Assembly (NCBI RefSeq): GCF_000151315.2
Contig: NW_011887294.1
Coordinates: 913,951 to 977,950 of the forward strand
Length of the DNA stretch: 64,000 nucleotides
Direction of reading: 5' to 3'
Source of the DNA: Capsaspora owczarzaki ATCC 30864
Lineage: Eukaryota > Opisthokonta > Filasterea
Below are positions 9,739 through 21,407 of the stretch, piece after piece; the stretch's first letter is position 1, and every line of letters begins with the position of its first letter. The position numbers and the translations under genes were made by a program. Under the pieces are notes generated by a model. It was not told the origin of the DNA. It searched no databases and saw only the letters and a program-made list of their open reading frames with translations.

Positions 9739-12700
9739 ATGGATCCAAGCATGAACGGAGCTAACGCCTTCGCCATGCAGCACGAGTTCCAGCTCCGGTA
9801 TCAAGAGCAAATCCGGCAGCAAGTGTATGGCCAGCAGCAGCACCAGATGGACAACCCGGCTGCTGCAGCCTCATCGTCCTTCCTGCGCGACTTTATTGCC
9901 GCAGACGCATCCGAGCAACTGGACGCCACCCTCGTTTCCATGCTCTGGAATGCACCTGCACCACCATCAATAGCACCTCAGCAACTAGACTTCACGACTG
10001 ATGCTGCTGCAACCCCAATACCCGCTCAACCACCACAAGCATCTTCCACCGGCTCGGGACGCCGACGGCGCGGCTCTGCTGAACACGCTCAGGCTCAACA
10101 ACAACCAGCGGTGCAATCCTCGTACACCGTGCCCGAAATGCGTGGAAAGGACATTGTCTACAATCCAGACTTGCATCTGTGGTGCTCTGAGACGTTCGAG
10201 ATTGACTGCAGCGCCGGATATAAGCTTCCGTTGATTATTCTCGACATTGTTGCATGGGTTTCAGGTACATTGGATGATGCCACTTGTTGTTTCGTGGACA
10301 AATTGGTGGTGCGTTGCTTGTGACGATGATTTTGATGTTTGACGGCCCCGCTCCTGTTTGTGTGTGTTTTTTTTTTCCTTTTCTCCAAAACAGCCAACTC
10401 CATGCGCATCCGTTTGAGAAACGTTCCAATGGAGGACATTCGAACAGCGCGATACTCTCCAGGCGATGAGTGGTCAAAGTTTCCCTCTGACGGCACCATG
10501 GGCTACATTGTCCCGGAAAAGGCGTTTGCCCTCTTCCACGCAAACCAGCGCGGGAAAGGCATCACCCTGTTTCACTCGGGCAACAACAAGAATCCAACCA
10601 TCAAACTGCTACACGACCGAACAGATCGTCCAGCCTATGTGCGCTACTCGGCGTCGTTTCGTGAACCCGACATTGGGTTTTGCATGGAGCACTACTACGA
10701 GCTGTTTGATTGCTCCACCCCAGGTAATACAATCGCGGGCTTGCGTTTTCGTGCACTTTTTGTTGACTCCATTGCACTCACCCGACTTTTCTGCTTCTGT
10801 TTCTGCTTCTTCTTCTTCTTCTTCTTCTTCTTCTTTTTCTTCTCCTCGCTCTTTCTGGGCTCTCTCAGGTCCTTTTCTGCTTCTGCTCCCTTCTTCTTCT
10901 TCTTCTTCTTCTTCTTCTTCTTTTTCTTCTCCTCGCTCTTTCTGGGCTCTCTCAGGTCCGAAAGATACATACATTTGGATTAAAATGTCATCGGCACCCA
11001 AGAAACGAAAGCTGCGCGTCCTCCCGGTAGGCGGCGCATCTCCTGTTGCCCCGCCAGCGCCAGCCGCCGCACCCGCACCAGGACCCGGTGCTGCAAAGAT
11101 TCGGGGTGGCAAGCGCAAGCTCGACGCTACCACGCAGCTGCTCTCGTCGGTCCTGCAAGGTGTGGATATCGAAGCCGCGGGGGGAGACTCTGCCGTGCCA
11201 TCGCTGCATGACATTGCCTCCTCCTTGCCTGCGCAGGCCTGTGAGGATTTGCGACAATTCTTCCAGCCGGACATGCTCAATAATTCCGGCGTGTTTGGAA
11301 GAGTCGCCAATGCCCCAGATATCGTGAGCCACGCGGCGGAGAACACATTCGCCACGCGCGTCGTCAATATTTACGGCCAGTCTGGCGCCGGCAAGTCTTC
11401 CATGGCGCTCTTGTACGAGTCCCTGTATGCAGACAAGTACAGCTTCATTCGAACCATCAGCGGCGAGAACATTGAGCACGAGCTGCGCGAGCTAAAGAAA
11501 TCGCTGCGCCTCAGCGAGATGGTCCACGACAACATTCTGAAGGCCACGCTTGCGCGGTTCCCCGGCTGGCTCATGATTGTTGATGATCTGCACCAGAACG
11601 ACGTGTTGCGTCTCTTTTCCACAATTTCACCCACGGGTGGCCATGTGATTGTCCTGTCGTCCCAAGAGCTCGACTTGTCGCAGCTGCCGCAGGACATGAC
11701 GGCCTCGCACTCGGACACCGTCAGCACCGATAGTGGCGATGTGCCCGTGCAAACCGTGGCCGGGTTTGTTGTCGCCCAGCACGAAATCACCAGCTCCAAC
11801 GCGGACATGCTCCACCGCCTCTCTGGCATTGAGCGCGATCACGAAGGCGCGTTGGCACTCGCCTCCTGCCCCACCTGCGCATCGCACTCGCATGCCCTCA
11901 CGCTGTCTCAGGCGGCCATTGTCATTAGCAAAAACTACCAGCACCTTCCGCTTCCCTTCCACGCGTACCACAACGACTTGCATCTAACAGGAGCCACGGT
12001 CTCTGCGGCTCCCAAGCGGGTCGCGACCGATTCGCACAATGTTGAGACCGGATTGAGCTCTTCTTCCACCTGTTCCACCGCCGGCCACGACACTCTGGAT
12101 TCTGCCGCCGCGAACGGTAGTACTAGTAGCAGTGGCACCGCCGCTATGGATGAGGGCAGTGGTCCTCGAAGCGAAGAAGCGGTGCCAGAGCCTCGGCCAT
12201 TGTCGCGCCAGCGCCGAGGAGGCTCTCTGAACCGGAAAACGCGCTCGTCTGACAGCAGCTCACTTGGCTCGGCACTCGATCGAGAGCTCCAAGCTGCCGG
12301 ATATCCTGGAGGGAAATCGCCCGTGCCGCCCGCAATGCCGCAGCCGCCGCCGCCAAACCAATTCAATCTCATGCTGGGACTCACCCCAAATTGGATGCAG
12401 GTTTTGGGCACTACGAGCAGCATCAGTCAGTTCAGCCAGTCGCCCGTCGGCTCGCCTGGCAGCTCAAGTCCACTGCAAATGGCTCTCAGGCAACCGCCGT
12501 TCGGAACCGCGCCATCCACCACCATGTCAATCCCTCCTAGTGCCATTTCTTCAGCGGGAGCAATTCCCATGTTCAGCTCGCAGCCACTTCCCCTATCAGC
12601 CGGACTCACCTCGGCGCAATACCAGCAGCAACAGCAACAGTTCCAGCAGGCACAATCACAGTTTCAGCTGCAGCAGCAACAGCAGCAGCAGCAGCAGCAA

Positions 12701-15338
12701 CAACAAACGCACCGGTCTGCTCCGTTCTTTACCGACGCGCGTCGTTCGCTCTCTTCTGGTGCGTTGATGAGTTTGGACGATCCCGATGTTGATTCCGCTG
12801 GGAGAAATAGTCAAAATGCAAACAGTTCTGCTGCTCGACAGCACCAGCACCAGCACCAGCAGCAGCGCCTCTTCCAACTCTCTCCCCATCCGGGCGACAT
12901 GGTCTCGGTAGAGCTGCTGTCGAAAGAGCTTCAGCACCAAGTGCAGTCGCCCCAAGATGCCTTCTTTGCGAATGCTGCGCCATCGGAGCCGCCGCCGCAG
13001 CCGCTGCCAATGTCGTCTGGCAAGACCAAGCTGCGAGCCCATTCCGCGTCGTCGTCGATGGAGCGGCTCCCCACCACCGCCAGTGTCTCCAAGCCGCCAC
13101 CTCCCGCCACTGCGACCAACTCTGGACCGCAATTGTCCCTCTCAATGTCCACCCCGCTGCGAACTTCCGTCTTGCCCGAACCCGCGGTCCCAGCCCCTGC
13201 CCCTGTCACAGCCCCTGCCCCTGCCGCAGCCCCTGCCCCTGCCACAGTCGGCGTGCTCACTGCTGCGTCGCTTTTGCCTTTCGCTCAATCCGCCAGCGCT
13301 TCGTCGTCGGCTGCAGCGTTCGCGCCGAGTGTGCGACACGAGCCCCTCCCGCCGCCCGCCGCCGCTCGTGCATTTGAGCAGATTCTCGTGATTGCGAGTC
13401 GCGAGCTCGGGTTTGAAGGACCGCAGCAACTCAGCGTGCAACTCTTTGAAAGCGCGTGCTTCCTCGATTCTCGCAACATTCCCGTCCACTTGCTGATGGA
13501 GCTCGATCTCATGCGTCTGCCAAAGGAGCGCCATGCTGCCCAAAAGGAGCGTTTCACAAAGTACCTCAACAAGCTGTGCGAGCCAGAGTTTCACGGCTTT
13601 GTTTCGCCTGGTACGGTGACGCTGCAAGGTGTGTCGTGCAACACCATCTCCATCCACCCAAGTCGTCTTGCGATGGTCAGATACAGCTTGCGACAGCTGG
13701 TGAAATGGGCGCCCGCGCGTGCGGTGGGAGTCACCTTTGAGGAGCGCAATCTTCTGCAGGTGCTTCGGCACATCAACTCGCGAGACAGCTTCCATTTCGT
13801 CTACAAGAATCTCGCGTCGTGGCGCAGATGTCAGCTGACATATCTCCACGCTGTGAAGATCAGTGAGCACGCACAGGACTTTTTGCGGCGCTTTGACGAG
13901 GAAGTCCTGGCGGCAGCCATGCAGTCTGTTGGTGCAACAGCTGGTGGCGTCGGTGCGCCATTTGGGACGGATTCTGCCACCTCTGATCCCTCCAACAGCT
14001 CTTTCGCACAATGGCTGCTTGATGCCGACCAGGCTAGTGCAGCCGTCGGTGCAGCCGCCATGGCCGTGGACGAGCGTCAGGGTGGCGGCCGCAGCAGCGC
14101 CACGGCCTCAGCGCAAGATACGCCCATCACGTTTGAGTTTACTCCGGTCGAGGAATTTGCGTACGAAAGCCAAGATCACTACGTGCTGACGGTGCCTGCC
14201 GTCCGTCGCTCGCAAGTCATTCGCTTCCACCTTGTGCAACTCTTGTACAACCTGGGCAAGTTCACTGGCTCGCTCTCCTCGGACGTGAACGAGCCCTTGC
14301 AGCTGCTCGAGCGCGCCGCCGTCACCTTGGAGGCCATTCCGCACAGTGGGCAAATTCCTTCGCCAACGCACAAGCTCTGGCAGCTCAAAATCATGAAGGC
14401 GCTCGGGAAAGCGCATCGGCGTCGTGGCGATTTCCAGCAAGCCGAAAAGCTGCTGGGCCATTCGATCGTGTCCTTGGAAAAGCTCCGACAGTTTGCACTC
14501 ACGCTGTCCCTCCAGGACTTGGAGCGCGAGGTTGTCTTTGAGTTGGCCACTGCCCATCACTCGCTTGCGCGCGTGTATCTTGTTCGCAACCTGTTCCATG
14601 AGGCCCTCCGCTCTATTGACGACTGTCTTGCACTCAAGCTGGAGGCTCGCTTCCGCTCTGCACAGAGCAGCAAGCAGCTGAACGGCGAGATTGCAATGTC
14701 GCTCAACATTCGCTCCATCATCAACTACAAGCTTTCTCGTTTGTATGAGGCCACAACAGACATGCAACGGACGCGTGTTGCGCTCGCCGCTTCCGATCTC
14801 GTTCAAAGTGATGTCAGCAGCACTGGCAGCGGCATTGCAACAATGGAAACTCCCGAAACAGCAATTCCCCAGCACGCCGACCATATTGAAATCTCGTTCA
14901 TTGACGCCAACGAAGCCATGATTTTGTACAAGCTCGGACAGTACGGCCGCTCATACCAGCTCTTCCGCACTGCCCGCGATCGCGTCGAAACGTCGCCAAG
15001 CCTCGGAGGCAACGATTTGTGGGTGCCCACCATCTTGCAGAACATGGGTGTTGTGCTGGATTGCGAGTTTCAACACGCCAGGCTGGCGAGACTGCGGGGC
15101 CAGGCGCTGGCCCAAGCTGGCGTCGGGCTTCCCATGCCTGACGAGGCACCCAACGCTTCGTCTGCGCGTCAGGGCCTGGAGCACCTCAGCGAGGCCAAGC
15201 GCATTCTCGACTCCATCTACTCGACGCTTCCTGTGCAGCTGCCCATTTCTGCGACCGACGCGGCCATGCTGACGCTCCGCGATTCCCTCCAGGACACTTC
15301 GCTGGCCGCCTCACGCTCCCTCCTTCCCGGCAGCAGCG

Positions 15339-15385
<47 letters not shown>

Positions 15386-16141
15386 GGCCATGCTGGCGAG
15401 CACACGCAATCCGAGAGTCTTTTGCTCTTGCAAGACCACGCTTCGTCGCCAGGTGTTGCTGCTGCAGCACCCAGCAATGGCACAAACTCGGCCCAGATGC
15501 TGTTTGCTCAACACCAGCAGTACCAAAAGCAGCTGCAAAGTATGCAGTACCACCAGCAACTGCTTGGTGTTCAAATGTCGTACAATGGCATGCGCTGGGT
15601 GTTGGGTGGCGTTCAGCACATCAACCAAGCGGCGGTGCTGCTCAACGTTGCCGTCTACGCGTTTGGCTGCGACGAAATTGATCGGGCGCTCACGCTCCTC
15701 TTGTTCACCGCAAAGGCCATCCAGCTACTCGTCCCGAACGAGGCCCATCTCGAGCACGCATTTTACGGCGCAGTGCTGCACGCGCTGGGCAACGTCCACT
15801 TTGCCAAAGCACACTACGAGGAAGCCTACACGACCTTCCAGTCCGCGCTCGACGTGACGCGGCGCGCGTACAAGAACGATGTGCACGTGTCCATGGTGGA
15901 CACGATGCACAACCAGGCGCTGGCCGAGTTTATGTTTATGCGCAGCGCAGGACTCGACCCAAACCTGGCCATCGTGTCGCTCACACAGGTGCAGCAACTG
16001 CGTGCCCATCCGCAACTGGTGGATGTTTCGCGGGAGATTGCTGGCGAGACGGATCGCCTGATGAAGGCTCTGCGCAGCGGCGCAATGACTGCGATTCCGC
16101 CGTGCTTTTTGACCAACCGACGCATCATGTTGACACACTAA
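9739..16141 (+). CDS. STAND-type (NB-ARC-like) P-loop NTPase with TPR-like C-terminus
   Basis: Three exons, 9739-10264, 10394-10723 and 10956-16141 (all phase 1), give 2,013 residues. Order: Gln-rich N-terminus; an unrecognised domain at about 140-285 (MRGKDIVYNPDLHLWCSETF to FCMEHYYELFDC); a basic patch PKKRKLR near 300, likely nuclear localisation; a P-loop GQSGAGKSS near 425; a hydrophobic strand with paired acids WLMIVDDL near 490 (Walker B or kinase 2); a strand HVIVLSSQ (sensor). Residues about 635-1080 are low complexity with Gln, Ser and Pro-Ala repeats. From about 1080 to the end it is helical with TPR-like pairs (for example HALGNVHFAKAHYEEAYTTF). A signal-dependent switch ATPase with a superhelical sensor is the usual STAND plan; ligand and output here are unknown. 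The mix of NLS and unknown N-terminal domain suggests a nuclear role. Confidence 0.8.
10782..10955 (+). repeat. Tandem duplication of an intron 3' end, two 87-bp units
   Basis: The polypyrimidine tract and acceptor CTCTCAG/GTCC of the second intron of the STAND gene occur twice, 87 bp apart (exon starts 10869 and 10956). Both copies end in the same TTCTCCTCGCTCTTTCTGGG block. Because 87 is a multiple of three and the unit is open, use of the first acceptor would add 29 residues. Confidence 0.85.
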
Positions 16142-16435
16142 GAGTCATTCGTGGTGATGTACTTTTGTTTATTGTTTTTGATGAGTGTTCTGTTGTTTTT
16201 GTTGTTGCCATGTACTGAAAAATGCGCTTTTAGATTTAGTTTCCACTTTGTTTTTGTATTTTCAATGTTGTGGTTGGGGCTGAGGAAGACGAACGACTGC
16301 AGGTCTGCACGGTATATACACAAACAATCACATGTACAGTCACATGCACAATTACAAGCGACTCCAGGTCATTGTAACAAAAAAAGCAGCAGCGCGGGCA
16401 ACAAGAATGAGAATCTGAGCCCGTTTGTTCTCGCG
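16142..16435. other. Short convergent intergenic region
   Basis: It lies between the STAND stop and the 3' end of the minus-strand small gene. It is T-rich, and no gene is seen. Confidence 0.5.
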
Positions 16436-17069
16436 TTACTTTGCGGCAAAAGGATCCAACTCGTCCAGCAAATCTTTTTGCTCTTGCGAGATGTGTTTCT
16501 TGCCTGTGTTTGCAATGGATGCAGATTGGTGCAAGGAATCGGTGATGAGCATGAGATTGACCAACAAAGAACGCAAGTATTTTGGCGCGCATTCATCGAG
16601 TTGTTTTGGTTTGTCAGGATTTGGAATCAAAAAACGGGTTCCCTCTCTCCTTGTCACTGACAGCAACATTCGAGTGATGCTTTGTCTCAAAGTGACACTT
16701 TCCGACCTCAAGAAGAAGGCGAACAAGTTCAAAGAAGGACAACAGAACGAGTGATGACCGATCTCGCTCGTTCGTCATTTTTGCGTTAGACCGGTGTGTC
16801 TCTTTCGTTCACCGACCCATCAACTAACTTTGACGCACGCCTTTAACACACGAACGCACTTTCGATTCACACACACACACACATATACACTCACACATGA
16901 GCGAGTCTTGGCAAAAGAAGAACCACCTCTACAATTGAAAATATGCGAAATGTTCCTCTTTGCTTTTTTTTTTTTTTTTTTTTTTTTTTTGCTTTTTTCT
17001 CCACAGTTTGTTCGTTTTCATTGTCAAAGCGTTTTTTTAATTTTTGGATGACTCATTCATTTCGGTGAG

Positions 17070-17103
<34 letters not shown>

Positions 17104-17439
17104 GCGGGAGCATGCGCGCGTATGTGTGCCGTTATTGTTCCAGCACAAAAACTCACCGTCGTCGGAGGAGAGCGACGTTGTTGAGCCGTGAATGTCGCCG
17201 TTCTTGGTCGCTGCAGCATCGCCTGCTGCTGCTGCTGCGTGGTGCTGGTGGTCTGCGTCGGGCACAACGACGGGCTCGGTCGCAGCCACAGCGACAAGCG
17301 GGTGGTCGCCCCCTTGCTGGAAGAGCTTGGCGGCGATGGGCGTGCCTGGCGCTGGACTGGCCGACGCGCCGCTGCCAGGAGCCCCGCCGACGCCCGTCGT
17401 CGCGCCCGAGATGGAGATGAGCAATGTCGAGTCTGCCAT
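16436..17439 (-). CDS. Unrecognised small protein, 167 aa, two exons
   Basis: Minus-strand exons 17157-17439 and 16436-16656 join in phase 1 across a clear GTGAGT donor and a CAG acceptor. The N-terminal half is Ala, Gly and Pro-rich and probably disordered (MADSTLLISISGATTGVGG onwards, ending SLSSDD). The C-terminal 73 residues look like a conserved helical domain: REGTRFLIPNPDKPKQLDEC, then YLRSLLVNLMLITDSLHQSA, ending LLDELDPFAAK. This composition suggests a small coiled-coil or adaptor subunit, but I do not recognise a family. The intron carries a long T run (about 16968-16990) and a GA microsatellite at 17072-17102. It is divergent from the AT-hook gene at 17952. Confidence 0.7.
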
Positions 17440-17951
17440 GGTTGAAATTTGTGGGGAGTCGAAAAAGCAAGTCACAAAAAGGCGATTCTCAAATGGAGAG
17501 TCAAAGTAACCTGAAGGAAGAAGAATGAGCGCCGAGTTTGAATATGACGCAGGATTTGGTTTTGTTTGAAAACGCAAGTAAGAGTGAGATTGAAGGGTGG
17601 AGGAACAGAGCGAGTGAGTGAGTGAGTGAGTGAGAGGCAAAATAGAAAGAGAAAGAGAAAGAGTTGATCAAGGGGCCAAAGGGATGAAATTCAATGGAGG
17701 CGACAATGCTCGATTGACAATAGACGATTTTGCTGTGATTGAACAGCCTTGCGATGGAATGGACACCCTGATGACATTGATCCAGTATATCTCAGTATCT
17801 TGGTTTCTCAGTCTCTCAGATTCGTTCAGCTCCAGTCATCATTTCAGCTTGTCACCAATCCTTCCACTCGTTCTCTCAATCTTGGTGACTTTTCTTCGTT
17901 TGACTTTCATCTAGTGATTGCCTGCTGTATTACTCGTACTTGTCTTCCATC
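17440..17951. promoter_or_regulatory. Shared divergent upstream region, 512 bp
   Basis: It separates the start codons of two divergently oriented genes and so must contain both promoters. It has a GAGT tetranucleotide run at about 17611-17634. No TATA box is convincing. Confidence 0.45.
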
Positions 17952-19323
17952 ATGATGGCTGCGTCGGGATCGCAGGGCGACGGCCTTGTGCTGGACGCCA
18001 TCCGCCTCATGCTGTCCAACCACCCAAACTCAACCGCTGAGCTCGAGCGACTCGTGCAGAGCCATCGACCTCAGCAGCAGCAGCAACAACAACATGGCGC
18101 TGGATTTGCTTCTGCTGGCAGTGGTGCCCGGGCTGGTCCCGCCGCTTCCTCTGCTGCTACTGGCTCTGCTGCTCCTGCATATACAATGATACAGATGCCG
18201 CGACCTGCATCATCGACCGTCACATCCGCAACGCCCATGACGTCCTTGCTGACACCCTTGCGTGGCCCAACGGCACCGACTCCAGCTGCTGCTGCTGCTG
18301 CTGCTGCTGCTGCGAACACTTCTGGCAGTAGGTTTGACAATCTTGTTTGGCAAAGGACGCGTTCTGAGCAACTCTGACCAAACAAAAATGAAATTATCTT
18401 GCACAAATGTATTGTGGCATGCTTCAACAGATCGGCCTTCTCAACAGCCTTCATTGGCGGCTGGCAAAGCGAGTGGCAGTGCCACAGCGTCAGGTCTCAA
18501 TCCGAAACAACCAAGATTGTTCCAGCCAACAATGCCTGCCGGATTGGGCATTGACTCGCTCAGCGCGTTTAATGCCCAGCCCGAAGATACCAAGCCAGTT
18601 CAATCCAAGACCGCTGGCCGGGGTCGTGGCCGAGGAGGCGCTGCTGCACCTCCGACCCATGCTGCTGCTCCTGCGCCAACAACAACAACACGGAGGCCGG
18701 CCACGACCAGAGCGGCAGCACAGCGCAAGACGAATCAGCGTGGGTATGCTGCCGATGAAGATGAAGAGGATGACGACGACGACGATGACGAGAACAACGA
18801 GTCGGACGACGACGCTGACGAGGATGGTGCCGCCGCCAGCGAGCACGAAGTCGATGAAGACGACGACGAGCAAGACAGCAGCGAAGACGGGGATGATCAC
18901 GAGGATGCCGAGCAAACAGAGTCCGCGGAGAGCACTGACAGTGAAGGCGGCAAGCAATCGCCTGCGCCTCGCAAAGCAACCGCGCGGAAAACAAAGGAGA
19001 AGCAGATTGCACTGCAGCAGCAGCAGCAGCAGCAACAACAACAACAACAACAACAACAGCAAGCAGCACCAGCAGCACCACCGAAACGGCGAGGGCGACC
19101 ACTGACCCAAGAGCAAAAGATTGCCGCCGCTTCGTTGCGCGAAGCAATGAAAGCACAGGCGAGAAAACAGCAGCAAGCAAGCATCAACCAATTCGACTCC
19201 GACTCTAGTGGCGGTGCTCAAAGCGGTGATTCCGACACTGACGCATCAGGCACACGTCCTGCCAAGAGATCCAACACAGACCCTGCAGCTGGCCCCGCAA
19301 AGCGAGCTCGCAGCGGGCAGTAA
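17952..19323 (+). CDS. Acidic, Gln-rich AT-hook protein
   Basis: Exons 17952-18327 and 18431-19323 join in phase 1, giving 422 residues. Residues 1-45 are a small folded segment (DAIRLMLSNHPNSTAELERL); a Gln run, an Ala run and an RGRGRGG patch follow. An acidic block of Asp and Glu (about residues 235-300) precedes a long Gln run, then the AT-hook core PPKRRGRPL that binds the minor groove of AT-rich DNA, and a basic tail with PAKR motifs (likely nuclear). Together these suggest a chromatin or transcription cofactor; only one AT-hook is present and no catalytic domain is seen. CAG codons make most of the Gln run, so its length may vary between strains. Confidence 0.8.
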
Positions 19324-19516
19324 CAAGGCCGAAGTTTGTCTTTGCACGCTGGGGAAGGAGTGCTGTTTTGTTTCCAATGCGGGTGGGTTGATGTGTGCAG
19401 CGTATTAGAGGTTTCGGTTATTAAACAACTTTGATAATGACACTGCAAGGGTGAGGAACAAAACAAATCAAGTCAGGCAAACACAAGCAAGATATAAAAA
19501 AAACGCGCTCATCGCC

Positions 19517-21407
19517 TCATCGGTGAGCGCAGACGAGAGTGGCAACGGCCTCGGCAAAGCCGCACGCAAACACCTCGTCCGAGAAGCGACTCGATACGCT
19601 AGCACGAGCTCGTTCTTGCATGGCGTGTCGCTCTGAATCCTTCATTGCGAGAAGGGCGAGAATCGCCTGGGCGTATTCTTCTTTGGTGGTTGCAAGGTAG
19701 CCTGTTGGTTGGCCTCGGAATGGAGTGACAATGTCCATGAGTGGGCCACCAGAGTGGTGCGCAATGGCAACCGCGCCTGCAGCCATGTACTCGACCACGC
19801 CAATACCAAAATGTTCATTCCACATCGTGTGCATGCCGCCGACGGCGCCGGCGAGTTGAGCCCGCAAGACCTCGTGCGAGACACCGACCAGCAATTCTAC
19901 TTCGTGCTCGACACCCAATTCATGCGCGAGCTTGCGCAGTGAATCGACGCGTGCTTGGTCGTCTGCATGCCGACAGCTACCGACCAGCGCGAGACGCACC
20001 TTGCCACGCAACTGGGGCTGGAGACGCAAGGCCTCGGCCAGGGCGCGTACTTGCAAGGCGTGGTCCTTTTCGGGCCGGAATTGCGCGACAGACACAATCG
20101 TTGCTGGGGAAGCGGATCGCGATTGCAACGGGAAAGCTCGCAAAAGGGTCGTATTGCAAGGAGGGTACAGCACGATGGCATTGGCATGTAGCGCCTTGTT
20201 CAGCCGCTCAAATACGGGCGCGAATGCGTCCTGCCGCGAGTCTGGCGAGGCATACAGCAGCCGTAGTCGCTGTGTCGGGTCGCTGCTGCTGCTGCTGGTG
20301 CTGCTGCTGGTGCTGCTGCCAGCGGCAGGCTCGGTATTGTAGCTCTTGCCACTGCGTGTGGTACCTCCAGTGCTGCTTGCGGTAGCGGCGGCGTGTGCAT
20401 GCTTTTCGAACGCCGCAGTCTCGGTAGCTGCCAGCAGTTCGTCGCCGAGCCGGAAGACGGGTTGACGGTCGAGGTGCCACAATTGTGCGACATGGCCGCG
20501 GGTCCAGGACGAGTTGACCATGACAAGCTCGGCGCAGCTACCGACCAGACTGTACAAGAGCGCAAACCCGCGATAGTAGGCCAGCTTGCCATGGCTGAGC
20601 AATGGGTAGCGGGCAACGAGGGCAGAGTTGTTGTGAGCGGCCGTGCGATCCCGCACTCGTGCAATCATGTCGGTTGAGATGGTCGGGTAATGCACATAGC
20701 ACCCCACTTTGCAGCGCAGCAGCCAGCGGAAGAGCGGCAGGACGAACGCAAAGCCCATCGTATCCAGGAACACGTCAGGGCGCACGGCCGGCGAAGCGAG
20801 ACTCGCAAACAGCGCCTCGTAGCCCAACACGAGCGAGCCGAGACTCTGTCCGAGCAGCGTCAGGAACGGGTACGGCGCAGCTTCCACCCACGGCCGCGAT
20901 CGCAGAAACACAAACTGGATGTGCTCGTCGGGAAGCTGAGCTGGCGTGATCCGAACGACTTGCGCGCCTTGTCGAGAATGGCCTTGCCAGAGCCGCGTTC
21001 ACGTCGCCCGTGAAGATGACGCACCGAACGCTCGCGATGATGCCACTGTCAGACGGTGTGGATGAGGATGAGGACGCGGTGCGCGCGCGGATTGCGGCGG
21101 GAAGGAGCTCGCGCACGGCTTGGACAGCACACCAGAGGACACGCTCGCCACCGCCGCCCGCGTTGCAGTATGGATGGAAGAAGCCCACCGTGATGGTGGT
21201 ATCGGCGGCGGCGGTCTTGGAGGCAGCGGTGGAGCGCGGCGGCGGGGAGACTGCAGCGGCAATCCAGCGCCCGACACGCACAAGCACTGCACCCAACGCT
21301 GCGACTGGCAGGACGATCAGGACAGTGAGCAGAGCGACGGCGAGTAAGACAGTCCATTGCGCAAGTTGCCGCGCGACAAACCCCAGCCGGCGAGCAACCG
21401 AAGTCAT
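19517..21407 (-). CDS. ALG11: ALG11-type GDP-mannose:Man3GlcNAc2-PP-dolichol mannosyltransferase
   Basis: Adds the fourth and fifth mannose of the N-glycan precursor on the cytosolic face of the ER. The N-terminal hydrophobic anchor (about residues 15-50) begins from the ATG at 21407. It is followed by [20 protein letters not shown], then the block from [17 protein letters not shown] to [44 protein letters not shown] and [20 protein letters not shown], all hallmarks of ALG11 (GT4 fold). It is longer than the human enzyme because of a Ser/Thr/Gly insert (about 20250-20420 on the DNA). The coding frame changes twice between about 20,935 and 21,000 although protein similarity continues in all three pieces (FTGDVN, then [13 protein letters not shown], then [12 protein letters not shown]). 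No intron of normal size explains this, so a sequence error or a damaged gene must be considered. Confidence 0.93.

Noticed and set aside
9739-10723. N-terminal region as a Rel/NF-kB or p53-type DNA-binding domain
   Set aside because: I compared the visible motifs with those families from memory and found no match. It is left as unrecognised.
10466-10955. Continuous frame running into the large STAND exon from upstream
   Set aside because: The stretch reads intron sequence (Ser runs from TTC repeats). The spliced frame from the exon at 10394 continues the unknown domain in another register.
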